In this document: piece by piece, positions 31,103 through 44,500 of the stretch
Layout of the letters: each line of letters opens with the position of its first letter
Numbering within the stretch: position 1 is the first letter of the stretch
Assembly: GCF_000026005.1 (NCBI RefSeq)
Contig: NC_005295.2
Coordinates: 62,001-126,000 of the forward strand
Origin: Ehrlichia ruminantium str. Welgevonden
GTDB lineage: Bacteria; Pseudomonadota; Alphaproteobacteria; Rickettsiales; Anaplasmataceae
DNA length: 64,000 nt
Direction of reading: 5' to 3'
Program-made: the position numbers and the translations under genes
Notes under the pieces: generated by a model
Seen by the model: only the letters and a program-made list of their open reading frames with translations
The model's database searches: none
Told to the model about the DNA's origin: nothing

Positions 31103-31909
31103 TTGTATGTATATTATATAAAAAATTAATATAACTGTTTTATGGAGAAACTATGTAGACTTAAAAAATATAGTTTAAATGATTTATTCTTAATGAATAT
31201 ATATTTAATGCTTAGCATTTTACATGCATTATAGATATGTGCTTCATACAATATAGTATGTAAAGTTAATATTCTTCTAACATAGAACTTATGTTCATGA
31301 TGAATACATGTAAACATTCAAGTACTTATTACTTAAGTCTTGGTGTATGTATTGTAAGAGAGATAGTTAAAAATGTATAGGTATCTTATATATAGGTAAG
31401 TGTATGTGTAAGGAATTTTTAACGATTTATATAGGTATGTACTTATGATTATTGTTTTAATAATATACTGTTTATTTAAATTTTTATTCTTTTGTAACTT
31501 ATTAAAAGTAAAAATGAAATATGCAAAGCATGTAATAAACTATGATTAACGAATGCATTTTATATTATTGTATAATGTCAATTTATATGTATGTCTAGAT
31601 TTATACCGTAATGAATTTTTTTAATTTTTACATAACTTAGTAAAATTAAGGCAGTTTGTTTAGTCTAATGATTCATTCAATATATAAATAGATAGTAAAA
31701 GTTCTATAAATTTAGTTATATTGTATGATATTGAAGATTTTTATCATGTGTGTAACTTTTGTATATATTTAATATACTCTTATGTTATAGTGATGATATA
31801 TAAGTGATATGAAATGTCTATATTTTGTCAAATTAAGATGAAAAGATTTTTTCTTGAATAAGAATCAGAAATAACATAGGCTTAAGTAATTAATTGATCA
31901 TTTCTTATA
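31103..31909. other. Gene-free spacer
   Basis: A 63-codon minus-strand frame at 31126-31317 has no recognisable content and I do not call it. No RNA gene or clear repeat was found. Confidence 0.5.
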
Positions 31910-32779
31910 GTGACTTTTCTTCGTGGTATAAATGTAGATTTCTTTAGATATAGAGTATATGCTATATCTTGTAGTAGTCTTCTAGTTATTTTATCAGTTT
32001 TACTTGTTTTATTTAAGGGTATATGTTTTGGTACAGATTTTGCTGGTGGTATAATTATTGAACTGCGTGTAAATCAAGTAGATATTAAAGATATTAATTT
32101 AAAACTACAGGAGAGGGGATTTGTAGGATTTTCTGTGCAGAGTTTTAACAATAATAATAAGGAATTAATGATTCGTTTTAAAAATGAACAAAACTTAGGT
32201 AAAACTGATAGCATTGAAAAAATCAAGGAAATATTGAAAGAAATATTAGGTGATGTTACTTATTTAAAAATAGACTATGTTGGTCCACAAGTAGGGTATA
32301 AGCAAATATTTGAAGGTATATATGCAATACTTTTTTCTTTATTAGGAATGTTTTTATATTTATGGATAAGATTTCAATGGAGATTTGCTTTAGGAGGTAT
32401 TATAGCTTTATTACATGATGTTGTGTTAACATTGGGCCTTATTAGCTTGCTTGGTATTGAATTTAATCTTTCTTCAACTGCTGCAATTCTTACAGTTATT
32501 GGGTATTCAGTAAATGATTCGGTAGTAATATATGATAGGATTAGGGAATTACTTAGAAAGATGCTCAAAGAGAAAATTACTGAAATTATTAACATTAGTA
32601 TTAATGCAACGTTATCAAGAACTATATTGACATCTGGTACTACTATGATAGCAGCTATACCTTTAATGTTATTATGTAGTGGTACAGTTCGTGATTTAAG
32701 TATAATAATATTTTTTGGTATAGCTGTTGGTACATATTCTTCAATATTTATAGCTACAACATCTTTATCTAAGAATTAG
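31910..32779 (+). CDS. secF: Protein-export membrane protein SecF
   Basis: The 289-residue protein is SecF, which with SecD uses the proton motive force to help SecYEG move proteins across the inner membrane. TM1 at about residues 15-35 is followed by the G-T-D-F-A-G-G-I-I-I-E-L-R motif (family: G-x-D-F-x-G-G). The periplasmic loop spans about 45-125. Five further TM helices include V-G-P-Q-V-G and G-Y-S-V-N-D-S-V-V-I-Y-D-R-I-R-E, the hallmark of TM4-5. The start codon is GTG, supported by the M-x-F-L-R-G-I-N family beginning. secD is not in the window, so secD and secF are separate here. Confidence 0.95.
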   Translation: MTFLRGINVDFFRYRVYAISCSSLLVILSVLLVLFKGICFGTDFAGGIIIELRVNQVDIKDINLKLQERGFVGFSVQSFNNNNKELMIRFKNEQNLGKTDSIEKIKEILKEILGDVTYLKIDYVGPQVGYKQIFEGIYAILFSLLGMFLYLWIRFQWRFALGGIIALLHDVVLTLGLISLLGIEFNLSSTAAILTVIGYSVNDSVVIYDRIRELLRKMLKEKITEIINISINATLSRTILTSGTTMIAAIPLMLLCSGTVRDLSIIIFFGIAVGTYSSIFIATTSLSKN

Positions 32780-32998
32780 TTTTTGCACCATACAGAATAT
32801 TGGTAATGTAATAGAGTCTTATTATATTTAGTTTGTAATTATTAAATGGTATAATCGCATATTGTCCAGTTTTGTATTAATTTTAAAGATTTCTTTTTTT
32901 AAACATTTAAGAATATTCTTTATAATTGATTTTATAAAAATAATTTTCACTTCTGCTTTTTGCCTTGATTTAGTTTATGATTTCTGTAGTGTTAAGAT

Positions 32999-33036
32999 TA
33001 GAAAATGATTGTGTCTAGTTATTAGATCATTTTCTA
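32999..33036. repeat. 11-bp perfect inverted repeat
   Basis: TAGAAAATGAT and ATCATTTTCTA pair exactly around a 16-nt loop, 220 bp after secF. It might be a transcript end structure, but it is far from the gene and no T-run follows directly. Confidence 0.5.
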
Positions 33037-33063
33037 TTTAAATACTATATACATAAGATCTAC

Positions 33064-33093
33064 AATATTCTTAAATTGATATTTAAGAATATT
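33064..33093. repeat. 13-bp perfect inverted repeat
   Basis: AATATTCTTAAAT and ATTTAAGAATATT pair exactly around a 4-nt loop. The arms are very AT-rich, so a role as terminator or protein site is uncertain. Confidence 0.5.
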
Positions 33094-34172
33094 ATTTGAT
33101 ATTTGTTGAAGTTTAATAGTTAAATACAACGCATGTAATATCTGGCTGTTTCGTTTATAAAATCATATCTATTTTATTATAAATACAGTGGTTTTTTAAT
33201 GTATAAGCTACGACACTATTATTCTAGTATGTTAAAAGAAGTATAAAAAGAATTTAACAGTATTTTATGTTGTATTAGAAATTTCTATTTGTTAGGATAC
33301 AGTATTAGGATATATTATTTATATATTTGAGGCTTTATATGAAAGAACAGTTTGCATATCTATAGTTTTGTTTTGGAATATGGGGCTTATATATCTAGAT
33401 ATGCAAAGTCAAAATGAAATTGTTATATATTATGAGCTATTAAAAATTCTAATATCAGTCAATGTAAATATTGGCAGTATTGTTATATATTTGAAACATG
33501 ACATAAAATATGCAAGCCTACAATATAAATCTGATGTTTTGGTTTTGATATATAACATTGGATATAAAATACTTTAATAGTCTTTTCTACTGCTAGCAAA
33601 TTCTAGTTGAGGGTAAGATTAAATATTAAGGAGTTTTGTTATATAATGTAAGGGTTAAAAAAGTTATAATTCTATAATTATGGCTTTGTCATGAATACAG
33701 TTGTATATGTTATGTGAATATGAAAGCTAATTTGTATAGCACCTTATGTATGAATGACTAAGTTATATAGATTAAGGTAACACTTAAAAATAGTGTTGTT
33801 ATATGTTAAGGAGTAATGTAAGAGATACAACATGTATAGGTTATCTCTTAAAGGTGGTTATAATACTCTAAATATAATATAGCAAAAATATCAAAATGGT
33901 TTAATAGTTATGTTGGATTATTAGAAGGTTCTAGTCTTGATAAGGTAAACGTTAAATAAACGTTGTGGTATATTTACAAGTTAAAATAGCAGGTATAATC
34001 TGTATAATTATAACTTTGTTTTGAACTAAGAATTATTGTTTAGTATGTAAAACTGATTAACATGAAAATAGTATTTTATTAAATCTTAGAAAGTTTTAGT
34101 TTGTTAAAATAGTTCTCTTACATGTTTAAACTTAGAATAAGCGACTCAAAATATATTTTAGCTAAAAAAAAG

Positions 34173-34245
34173 AGGCCGGGACCGGAATTGAACCGGTATA
34201 GGGGGATTTGCAGTCCCCTGCATAAAACCACTCTGCCACCCAGCC
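34173..34245 (-). tRNA. tRNA-Cys (GCA anticodon)
   Basis: On the minus strand the acceptor arm GGCTGGG pairs with CCCGGCC (one T-G pair), the anticodon stem GGGGA/TCCCC holds loop CTGCAAA with anticodon GCA, and the T arm ACCGG/CCGGT encloses TTCAATT. CCA is not encoded. It lies 4 nt after the aldolase stop codon on the same strand. Confidence 0.95.
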
Positions 34246-34249
34246 TTAA

Positions 34250-35152
34250 TTAACTGTTATAAATTTGTGCAATTTTGTCTACCATTGATATAGCATCATT
34301 TTTAGATCTTTGGAAGGAATTACGTCCTATAATTGACCCATTTCCTTTACCTAACTTTATTGATTGTATTTCTTGGAATAATTCCTCATCGCTTTTTGAT
34401 TCACCTCCTGAAAATACAACTATTCTTCTCCCAGCAAAACAAGATAACTTTACGTACTCAACTCTTTGTTCTAAAGATGAGACATCGCAAGGTACTGGAT
34501 CTTTTTCTATATGACTTGTTGGAAGTTTTACCTTAATTATATGTGCTCCAAGTGATGCTGCAATATGAGCAGCATATGCTACTGTATCTATTGCTGTTTC
34601 TCCTTGTTTTGATAGGTCTTCCCCACGTGGGTAGGACCATATTACAACTGCTAAACCAGAAGATTTTGCTTCAGTTATTAAGGATCTAACTTCTCTTACC
34701 ATAGAGAAGAAATTGTGAGATCCTGGGTATATAGTTAACCCTATGGCTACACATCCCAGCCTCAAAGCATCCTTTATACAAGATGTCACTACTTGATCAG
34801 GAAAACTGCTTCTTGGAGAAAGTGCTATAGAACTATTTATTTTGAGTATAAGTGGTATTGAACCAGCATAAGTAGACGCTCCTGCTTCAAGCATCCCAAT
34901 TGGTGCTGCAAATGCACTAAAACCACCATCTATAGCTAATTGAAAATGATAATGTGGATCATACGAATCAGGATTTCTTGCAAAGCTTCTTGTTGGTCCA
35001 TGTTCTAAACCTTGATCAACAGGTAGTACCAATAATCTACCAGTTCCGCCAACCTTACCATGTGACAATATTCGTATAAGATTTGTCTTAACGCCTGGAT
35101 TTTCACTTTCGTAAAACCTTATAATGTCTTTAATATGGTTGCTGATAATCAC
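34250..35152 (-). CDS. Class I fructose-bisphosphate aldolase (DhnA/archaeal type)
   Basis: The 300-residue enzyme should interconvert fructose 1,6-bisphosphate with dihydroxyacetone phosphate and glyceraldehyde 3-phosphate. It belongs to the DhnA/FbaB branch of Schiff-base aldolases: L-P-V-D-Q-G-L-E-H-G near residues 43-52, A-V-V-I-W-S-Y-P-R-G at 168-177, the lysine strand H-I-I-K-V-K-L-P near 204-211 (K207 or K209), and the phosphate loop V-V-F-S-G-G-E-S. In Rickettsiales, glycolytic enzymes often serve gluconeogenesis; that direction is inference. tRNA-Cys follows after 4 nt, so both are probably cut from one RNA. Confidence 0.92.
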   Translation of the reverse strand: MIISNHIKDIIRFYESENPGVKTNLIRILSHGKVGGTGRLLVLPVDQGLEHGPTRSFARNPDSYDPHYHFQLAIDGGFSAFAAPIGMLEAGASTYAGSIPLILKINSSIALSPRSSFPDQVVTSCIKDALRLGCVAIGLTIYPGSHNFFSMVREVRSLITEAKSSGLAVVIWSYPRGEDLSKQGETAIDTVAYAAHIAASLGAHIIKVKLPTSHIEKDPVPCDVSSLEQRVEYVKLSCFAGRRIVVFSGGESKSDEELFQEIQSIKLGKGNGSIIGRNSFQRSKNDAISMVDKIAQIYNS

Positions 35153-35563
35153 AAAATTTCTTAATGCTCAAACAAAATTATTTCCTTATATTAGCAAATT
35201 TTTTTGTCACTACAAGTACAAAATATTGTATTTATTTTCTTTTGAAATTTAATATCTAGTAAGTGTTTTTCTTATATTTTTTAATATTGTAGAATACAAA
35301 ATTTATTTTGGTTTGTGTAGGCAATATTGTTCTTTGTTATTAGCTTTTGTTATGAACAATCATTGTTCATTTTGGAATGTATTTTATTGACTTAAAAAAT
35401 GATAAATCCATATTAATAAATATGAAATTATGGATTTTACTTGTAAAAAAGTTTAATTTTTCTTATCATAATATTAGAACATTAAAAAAGATAGTAAATA
35501 AATAATTAATATTAAAAATAATATTAATAAATTGAATATTCATTAATTTTTTGAGTAATACAC
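35153..35563. other. Divergent spacer upstream of the giant gene
   Basis: These 411 bp must carry promoters for the aldolase and the giant gene. No reliable motif could be picked in such AT-rich DNA. Confidence 0.45.
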
Positions 35564-38500
35564 ATGCTAAATCAAAAACTTGATATGGCATACATAGAAC
35601 GGTTAATTAACCAACAACCTCGATTAAAAGTTGTTAATGCTGAGACTGTTTCATTGTCATATTCTACTGTATGGGATTATATATTTAATATAGGACTTGT
35701 TCAATCCATAGGGTATAACGCGTATGTTAAGAATATTAGAGCATACCATCCAGATTACAATGTTTTTCATGGGGTGATACTTTGTAATCCTCAAGTATTT
35801 CTTGAAGAAATTAAAATACCTGGGTATGGTGGAATATTAAGTAAAATTCAAAAAGATTATCCTGATTGTGAATCGTTAGAATTGTATATATTAAATGGTT
35901 ATGTTCTTTCTGTACTAGTTAATGATCCGCTATTTGAGCAATTCAAATCGAAAATTACTAGTATAAAAATGGGAGATATAGATTTATTTCAGCAAGTATA
36001 TGATGATTTAAAACAGAATCCAAATGGTCATTCTGAAGAGGATATAGATTTTTTGGTAAGGGGTGTTATGACTGACACTCATATTAGAAAATATATAAGC
36101 TTATTTCCATCATTAAAAGAGCTTGATTGTGTTATTAGTGAGCCAAAATGTTGTGAAACTTTAGTAGATGTTTTAAATAATGTACCTATATTATCCCAAT
36201 TAAGTTTAAGATGTGCTAGAACTTCAACATCTGTAGAACATGTTAGTAAAAAAGATATAAAAGTTAGACAACAAGTAGAAAAACTACTTTTAATAAATTG
36301 TCCTATGGAAACACTCCTATATTTTCATGGTATAAGGTTTTTATTTATTACTGCACCACAAAATGTGTCTGACAGTAAAGTTATTTTATTGGAAAAATAT
36401 TGTGATAATCCGAGTTTATTGGAAGTTTTGCTAGTATCTACTAATACTTATCATCAAATGCAAGATGGTAGGATAGACTTTTTAAGTATAGATTATGATA
36501 TATCAGTTTTCAATAATCTGAAACTATTAATTATAAATCCATGTCAAGATATTAGAGCAATTTTATCTGTAGATGGTTTATTTGATAGTAAAGCAGGTTT
36601 AGATTTTTGTAATGAATTAGTAACTCCTAGGAAATATAGTACGTTATTTAATAATGGGAAACCATATCCTAAGTCTATAGAGCAAGTGATGATACTGTCG
36701 TCTTCATTACATCAATTTTCATTACTGACAGATTCTGAAAAATTGTTAATTCCTGGATTAACTTCTTTGTTTGTTAGTACTACAGTAATAAGACCATGTT
36801 TAGATATTAACACATTAGTTCCTTACCTGATGTATGCTGTAGATTCTATACAAGATGGTATTATTAATCCGCATCTTAATGAGCAAGAGAATGTGCTACT
36901 AATTTCATTAATTAATCAGGTGAAAAGAAAAGTAGATGATTTGTTACTTACATTGCTGGAAGATAGCAGATTATGTGATGATCTAGCATCATATTTAAAA
37001 CGTGTAGAATTTGACAACATGGTGTTGACTAATGCAAGTTCTGTATATTCATTATCCTATGAACCTTCGCTACTTTTTGCAATTAATATAGATATACCTA
37101 GGATAAGTATAGAGTTTTTAAAGAAAATTAGTAATATTAATCTTGCTATCTTATGTAAAATTAATTTGTCAGATGATGTTAACTCTTCTACATACCTAGC
37201 ATTAACTACTTTTAGTGCTATAAGGTCTATTATTCGATACACTGTTGGCATGTCTAAATTTTATGTTGCAACAACAATGAGGGCATGGGATTATTTCATT
37301 AATAGCATGGCTATTGGTGATAGAGATTTAGATCTTGCTCGTGTAATATCTGCTATTTTTGTTCAGCCATATGATACAGATTCTGTAAGAAATCTGTGTC
37401 GGCAAACTGTTGTTGGTATAAAAGAACATTCTGAAATAACATATAAAAGGTTAGAAGCAGAAAATGTTGATATGTTTTCTCAAGAACAACAAGTTGTTGA
37501 ATTTATAGCTAGTTCTGTTGTTTTTCATTCTATGTATTTAATAATCACTAATTCTGCAGAGGGACTTGAAACACAAAGCTGTGCCCCTAGTCTTTTTATA
37601 GAGACACTACGTGATAATATTGTTAATGTGCGCAATAATTCTTTATTTGATATTCTAGAATTTGATGATTGTCTGCTTCAAATTCATTACATTATTAAAA
37701 AGTCATTTAATCATAGGCCTGCTTTAACTAGTAATGAGGTGTACACTTTTGCAAGTCAGTGTATGATAAATGAAGAAATGTTGTTGCAAGATGTAAAGAA
37801 TCAGGGTTTTAATAAAATAGATATACGAATACTTAAAAGTTCTTTGTTTCTTATTAAAGTACTTGATTATATTGGTCATTGTCCTGATGTTCTCTTCGAT
37901 CAATTACAGTCTTATCAACTACAAACTCCAATGATGATTTTCAATGTGATATTTAAAGCTGTATGTGATCTTATTAAAATACGTTGTGAATATATGCAAG
38001 CGAATGAATATACAATTTTCACTTTGTGTTATATTATTAATAAGGCTATTAGTAATGGAAGTATCTCAGAAAGACAATTACATAAGCTGTTATTTTCTGT
38101 AATTGTTGATGCTGTTCCACAGATTGCTTCTGATGTAAGATACATTAAGACAGATATACATGTCTTGATTGGTAATATGATTAAATTATGTTATTTTGAT
38201 CAAAACTGTATAGAAGATAAAATTTATCAAAAGGTGTTGCTCCATATCGCTTGTTTTATAGTTAATTTCTCTATTACAGCTGCTAGATATGAGGCACAAT
38301 CTGATTGTTTTATTGATGAGACTTTGTTTCTGGGGTTTCCAGATGATGTAATTGATGAGATAAGATTATTAGGTGGTATACCTCATAGAAGTATACTTCA
38401 AGTATTGGCCCGGTTATTATTGAAAAATTACGTTTGGCGGGTTGTGGAAGGTGTGTCAGGACTGAACAATTCTGATTATAGCTGGGTGTGTTTACAAAAT

Positions 38501-41500
38501 ATGATGCGATATAAATCACCATATAATATTCAATATATCAGTTTCCTCCCTACTATAAGAGACTTTGAGTTCCTATATTCTGGAATAGTATGTAATACAT
38601 ATTTGCCTTCTAAGATTGAATTTGAATTTGCTATAAAATGTTTATATCCAGTAATTAGTTCTGGGACAAAATATATTTGTGAAAGTATGTCTGTTGTAAT
38701 GGCAGACTTGTTGTTAAAGAGAATGATATGTTCTTATGCTAATGCGTATACTATAGAAGAGAAAAAATTGATGAGGAAATTGCTCTTGAGAGCTCTCTAT
38801 AAGTTTCAAGAATATGAGGTCCCTAATTTTATAGAATACATGATAAAGGTCTCTAATGTTTTTGATTATGAAATTGAGCAATTTATTTATGAAGAGCCTC
38901 TGCTGCATGACTTAAATTTTGTATGGATATTAAAAAATATTAAACCTTCTGAAATCATTAATGTGATCGATGAAAACATAGCTGAATATAGGGAAACCAA
39001 TGACCATATGAAGCTATATGATATGATTGAAGTATCTATAAGACAATCGTATAAAGTGCCTAACTTACCTTCTATGTTTACTGATACGCAATTTATTAAA
39101 TGCTGTGGTAAAATATTGAATGTAATAAGCGAAGTACATTCTCAACAAGATCACTTATCTAATAATCATTTTATAGAAATTATGCAAGTAGTTATGACTA
39201 CTTATAAAATTTCTATGCAAAAGCCAGGGTATCTTGGTAATTGTATATTGAATGTAAAATATTGCCGTGATAAAGTAGGAGGGGTGTTAGAAGAATGTCA
39301 AGATGGGCTTGATAAAGTTGTAAGTTGTTTATCAAATGATAATAAAGTTATTGATATAATTGCAATAAAAGATGATTTGTTAAGTAAATGTCAAGATGTT
39401 AAATTTATTAAAACACTAAATTATAGGACTGTTGCTCTTTATCTCAAACCTTATATGGTGCCTCCTGTACAATATTCTAGTGATATAGTAAGTCATATCA
39501 TATTCTGTGTTGTTGGAGAGATTATAGAGCAACATAATAAACGTGAGATATTTTTTTCACAACTGACTAGTGCTTTGATGTTGAAAAAAAAGTTAAATAC
39601 TATGCAGAGTGTTAGTGAGGTTGTTTTAGAAGTTTTCATAAAATCTTTAGAGAGTAACGAAGAAGTAACTCAAGGAAAAGAGGTTAGTTCTACAAAACAA
39701 TCAAAACAGAAGAAAATAAGTTTTGATGCATATATTAATGATTTATTGAATAAATATTTCTGTAAATGGTGGTATACCATATTAGACAATATGTTAGCTG
39801 GTGAAAGTTTAAATCATAGTATAGATTTATATACACTAAAATTATTTATATCTGAAGAAAATTTGCCAGTAAAAGTTGAATTAGCATTGCAAAATAAAAT
39901 AGAAAACGAGGAAACAAATCAGTATTTAGTGCTGATTAATAAATTCAAATCAATCTGTTTTTATCAGGGAAGTGCTACAAGTTATTTTAGTGATTGCTCC
40001 TTTCAAAAAAGAGTATTACATAATATTATTACTAAGATTAGATATCCGGCAACATCTTCTGATAAAATTAGTGTATTATCAAACCGTGTTATTGAGCAAG
40101 GTAGCATTTTACTTCCAGAAGAATTAGATCATGGAAAATTACAGTTAAGTGGAAAGTTGTATTGTGCTACTGGAACAAATGACTGTCATATCAAGTATAT
40201 ACATTTACTACAAGTACGGTTATTTAGTGAATTCTTTTATCATAATCATAGTACTCTTGATATTGATGTTCTAGATGAAAAAGCATATGAGGTACTTAGT
40301 ATATCTAATGCTAGTCGTGAGTTTGATTGTAATGATGTGGTGGGTTTTTTTGTTAATATACCATCTTATCTACAAGACGGGCAACTTGATGGATTAGATC
40401 CTTGTTCTCCAAAGGTGATCAATGTTTTAGGACTGAGTTTAGTTTGGGAAACAGTGAGTATGTTATTACATGATTTAGTATTTGGAAACTATCTAAATGA
40501 TATAAGTCGTATTTTGTGTTATGTAGAAGATCGTTTTAGAATTGAAAATCAGATTGATAGTAGTGTGGTATTACTCATAAAATTTCACTATAAAGCGATA
40601 TTATTCAGATATGAAAAAGGAAATTACAAGGATAATCATCCTATTATTTTTCTTCATAAATTTTTGCAGTCTTTTAATTATGATTTATTAGAGCACTATG
40701 CTCCTGGATGTCGTGTTAGTCTCCAACCAGTAAAGAAACAATCAGAAGTAGTAACTACTGAAGCGAGTTCTGAATTGGTGAAAAAGGCAAATAAGAAAAA
40801 AAGTCATAGTAAAAAAGGTAAAGATAAAGAAGTGAAACAAGCTGTTCCAGAAACACAAGATGAAAAACTAGTTTCTGGTGAAGATGATAAAAAATCTCAG
40901 GCTGTAGTTGAAAAGCAGTTATGTGTTGTACATGAAACAGTTGGTGCTGATGGTGTACATCTTAACCCTAAAGATCAAGATGAATGTTATGAAGGTGTAG
41001 TAGGTGATAGTGTAAAGTTAGGTGATACTACAGCTAGATTATTAATAACTACTGTACCAAATAATGAATGTTTGGAACAACAAGATAAACCTAAAGTGAA
41101 AAAATCTGTATCACATAATAAGAAGAAGTCTAAGAAAAGTACTGCGGGGTGTAGCACTAAAACTATCACATCACAACAAGATAAGGTGAATAAAAGTGCT
41201 GTAGTAGAGGATGTAGCTAGTACTGTGTTATTAACGGGTGATGATATTAAGGTTTCTGAGCCAAGTCAAGAACAGTGTGTTGATGAAAAAGGCAAGGGTA
41301 AATTATGTGTTGTTGATACTAGTGGACTTGTGGTTTCTGGGCAGCAAGGTAAAGATGAAGAAAGTTCTATTATCAATAAAGCAGTAAAAGAAGTTGTTCC
41401 AGATACAAAAGATGAAAAGCTAGCTTCTAGTGGTAAGAAGTCTAAAGCTGTGTCTACTGAAGGGCAGCTATGTGTTGTACCTGAAACAGCTGATGTTGAT

Positions 41501-44500
41501 CATGTACCTCTTAATCCTAAAGGTCAAGATGAATATTATGAAGGAGTAGTAACTGATAGTGTCAAGTTAGATGATTTTACTGCAGGTCAATTATTAATAA
41601 CTACTGTATTAAATGATGAGTATTATGAAGCAGTAGAATGTGATGGTATAAAGGTAAATGATTCTACTGTGAGTCGATCATTAGTAGATCCTGTATCAGA
41701 TGATCAATATGTAAAACAAGGAGCTAAGCCGAAAGTAAAAGGGTCTTTGTCACATAACAAGAGGAAAAAATCTAAGAAAAGTACTGAAATATGTGCTACA
41801 AGTACTGTAAAGTCACAAAAAGATGATCTAGACAAAAGTGCTGTAGTGACAACAGAGAAAGTAGATAATACTGCATTGTTGGCAAGTGTAGATGTTGGAG
41901 TTTCTGAATTAGAGCAAGAAAAATTTACCTGTGAGAAGGATGAGTATAAATTCCAAATTATGGAAGATACTAATGCACCAGCAGTTCTTGATAAACAGCA
42001 AGATAGTGAAGAAAAATATACTATAGATGATACAAGTAAAGTATTATTAGAGAGTAGTCATATTACAGAGCAAGATTATGGTCTTTTCATATCTGAAGAA
42101 AGTATCACTCAGTTGTGTACTAGTGATGATACTTTAAATCTAGTTGATGGGAGTAGTCAGTCTTTAGAGGCTTGTAAGGATGAACAGACTGTAGATGATG
42201 TTGCTGGTAATATTTTACAAGGGAAAGAGAAGAAACAAAGCCAGTTAACTAAGTCTCAACGTCAGAGGGCAAATAAAAAAGCAAGGAAGATTAAAGAACA
42301 AAAGGAGATGGTTGATGTACAGAAAGATAAACCAGAGCTAGTAGAATGTTCTGAATTAAAAACTGAAGAAGAGGATACAATTAACTTGTTATCTTGTTTT
42401 GATGCTAGAGTAGAACCTGTTATTGCCTATCATCCAATGAGTTTAGAGTATGTATTAAATAAGTATCGTGTTACTAATGATTCAATGTCTAAGACACGGT
42501 TTTCACATTTGTTATATTATTTGAGGCTTACTCGCAGTTTGTTTATGCCTGTTAAGGGACAGGAAACATCAGTTTTAGTGGTAACAGAATCTGCTGAAAA
42601 AGTATTACATGATTTTTTCCCTGAAAAAGGAGATTATGATTTTTTCCTTTCTATTATCAAATTATCCATACTAACTAATTTTCTCATGATTATAAGACCA
42701 CATAGTAAGTTTGAAGCAATGACAGCGCTTTTTAAGCACTGCTATAAGATATTTACTATGGATTTAGACGCTTTTTTGTGTGATCTTATACAAGAAATGT
42801 ATTGTATTAGTTTTCAAGATGTTTCTTTAGAAAAATTAAGAAATCATGTTTTAAAGGTTTTTGAAAAATATGAAAGCCAATTTTGTTGGAATAGGTCTTC
42901 TGCTGTTACAAAATACCCACTTTACTTTTTATCAAGAGTACTAAGTATTTGTCCACTAATTTTTCAAGCGCAACATACTAGCGTATCGGAATTACAACAT
43001 GTTATTTGTAATGCTGGTATAATTTGTATTGTTACTCATATTGGACATATGGTGCAACAAATTGGACATATGGTAGAACAGTCTGATGGCATATTATATA
43101 ATAACTTAAAGCTGCTTAGGAGAAGTGGTAGGTCATCTGGTACTGTATTTGATTTTATACAACAATGTTATTATTTTAGAAATGCATCGTGTCACTTATA
43201 TGATGGTAAGGGTGCTAGTTCAAATTTAAATTTCTTTAGAACAACTTCAATTATTGTGGATCAATTTCAAGTGTTTATACAGAATAACAATGGTAGTTTT
43301 ATTGATGTGATATATGATTTTTTTAGACAATATGATGATGTCATATCAAAGAAAAGTGAAATCTGTAGTAAGCAACAAAGTAGTATTAGTGTTATAGAAG
43401 TAGATGCAACAAAATTAGCGCCTAGAGTAATTAATCATGAGGAATCAACAGAGGGATTGTTTACTGAATTATCTAATAGTGGTTCTAGTTTGCAGATGCA
43501 AGAGTGCTTTCCTGAAATTAGCAAATCATTAAGTTTAGGTAGTAATGATGTTATTAGGGATACTAGTGAAGAAGATGTTAGTTCTAAGGGAACAGAACAT
43601 CAAGGTGATGCTTTGGCGTTGATGGAAACAAGGGGAAGTACTAGTACTGATCAGGTTATTGATAGTGTTGCTGTTCAGGAACAAGAATATCAGTATAGTT
43701 ATTTATTACAAAATTTAGCTTTACAGGAAAAGAGAGAAGCAAGTTCATCTTATTTAGCTCAGAGTGCTAGTGGTGTGGGTGATAGTTCTGCTGTGCAGTA
43801 TGAGAGTGTTAGTGGTATGTTTTCACAGTTTTCAGAAGATGATTTGCAAAATATGCGTGTAGTAAATTCAACATCTCAATCAAAGATACCAGCTACTGTA
43901 GGTGCTTATTCATGTTGTGATGAAACAGTACCTATAAATCCATCAAGTGAGTTATATGATAACATGTGTATGGGGAGTCAACGCTACTCTAATGATAGTA
44001 TGGATTCTACTGATCGGTGGTTGGCTGGTCAAGGTAATAACTATAGTATGGGGGCTAATAGTGATTATCGTATTAATCCTGAATCTCAAAAGAGTACTTC
44101 TAGTATTATGTCAGCAAGTACAAGTAGTAGTGGGTTCAGTTTGCAGCAAGGTAGTGCAAATGAGGAAAAGAGTGGTGTTGAAAGTTTTGGTCAAGATTTA
44201 CAACTTCATCATATGGATTCTCAGGGTGAATGTGGGCTGCTTGATTCTGCGTGGTATGGCGGCGGTACTGACTATCTTGCTTCAACAAATAGTGGTGTAT
44301 TTAATTTTCAAGAAAGTAGTGCTGATGAAGGAAGTAGTGAAATGCTTATGAAACATTATGATCAGAGTTTAGAGCATAGACAGCATAGTGAATATAGATT
44401 ATTTGATTCTACACATCAAGATAGTGTTGATGATGGTAATATATTTAGTTTGCGACGAAATAATTTTGATGAAATAAGTAATCGAGTTGTAGGAGGTCGT

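Larger units (their letters stand above)
32780..34172. other. Gene-free stretch with two perfect hairpins
   Basis: These 1.4 kb lie between secF and tRNA-Cys. They hold two inverted repeats at 32999-33093, listed next. A 69-codon frame at 33368-33577 has no recognisable content and is not called. Confidence 0.5.

Noticed and set aside
31126-31317. 63-codon minus-strand frame upstream of yraN
   Set aside because: No recognisable content and an AT-driven composition. It lies close to yraN, but nothing supports translation.
33368-33577. 69-codon frame downstream of secF
   Set aside because: Composition is what random AT-rich DNA gives (Ile, Tyr, Leu, Lys); no motif or context supports it.
43947-44351. 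134-codon plus-strand frame overlapping the giant gene
   Set aside because: It lies fully within the giant gene in another frame; its Val/Leu/Ile richness is what shifting Ser/Gly codons produces.
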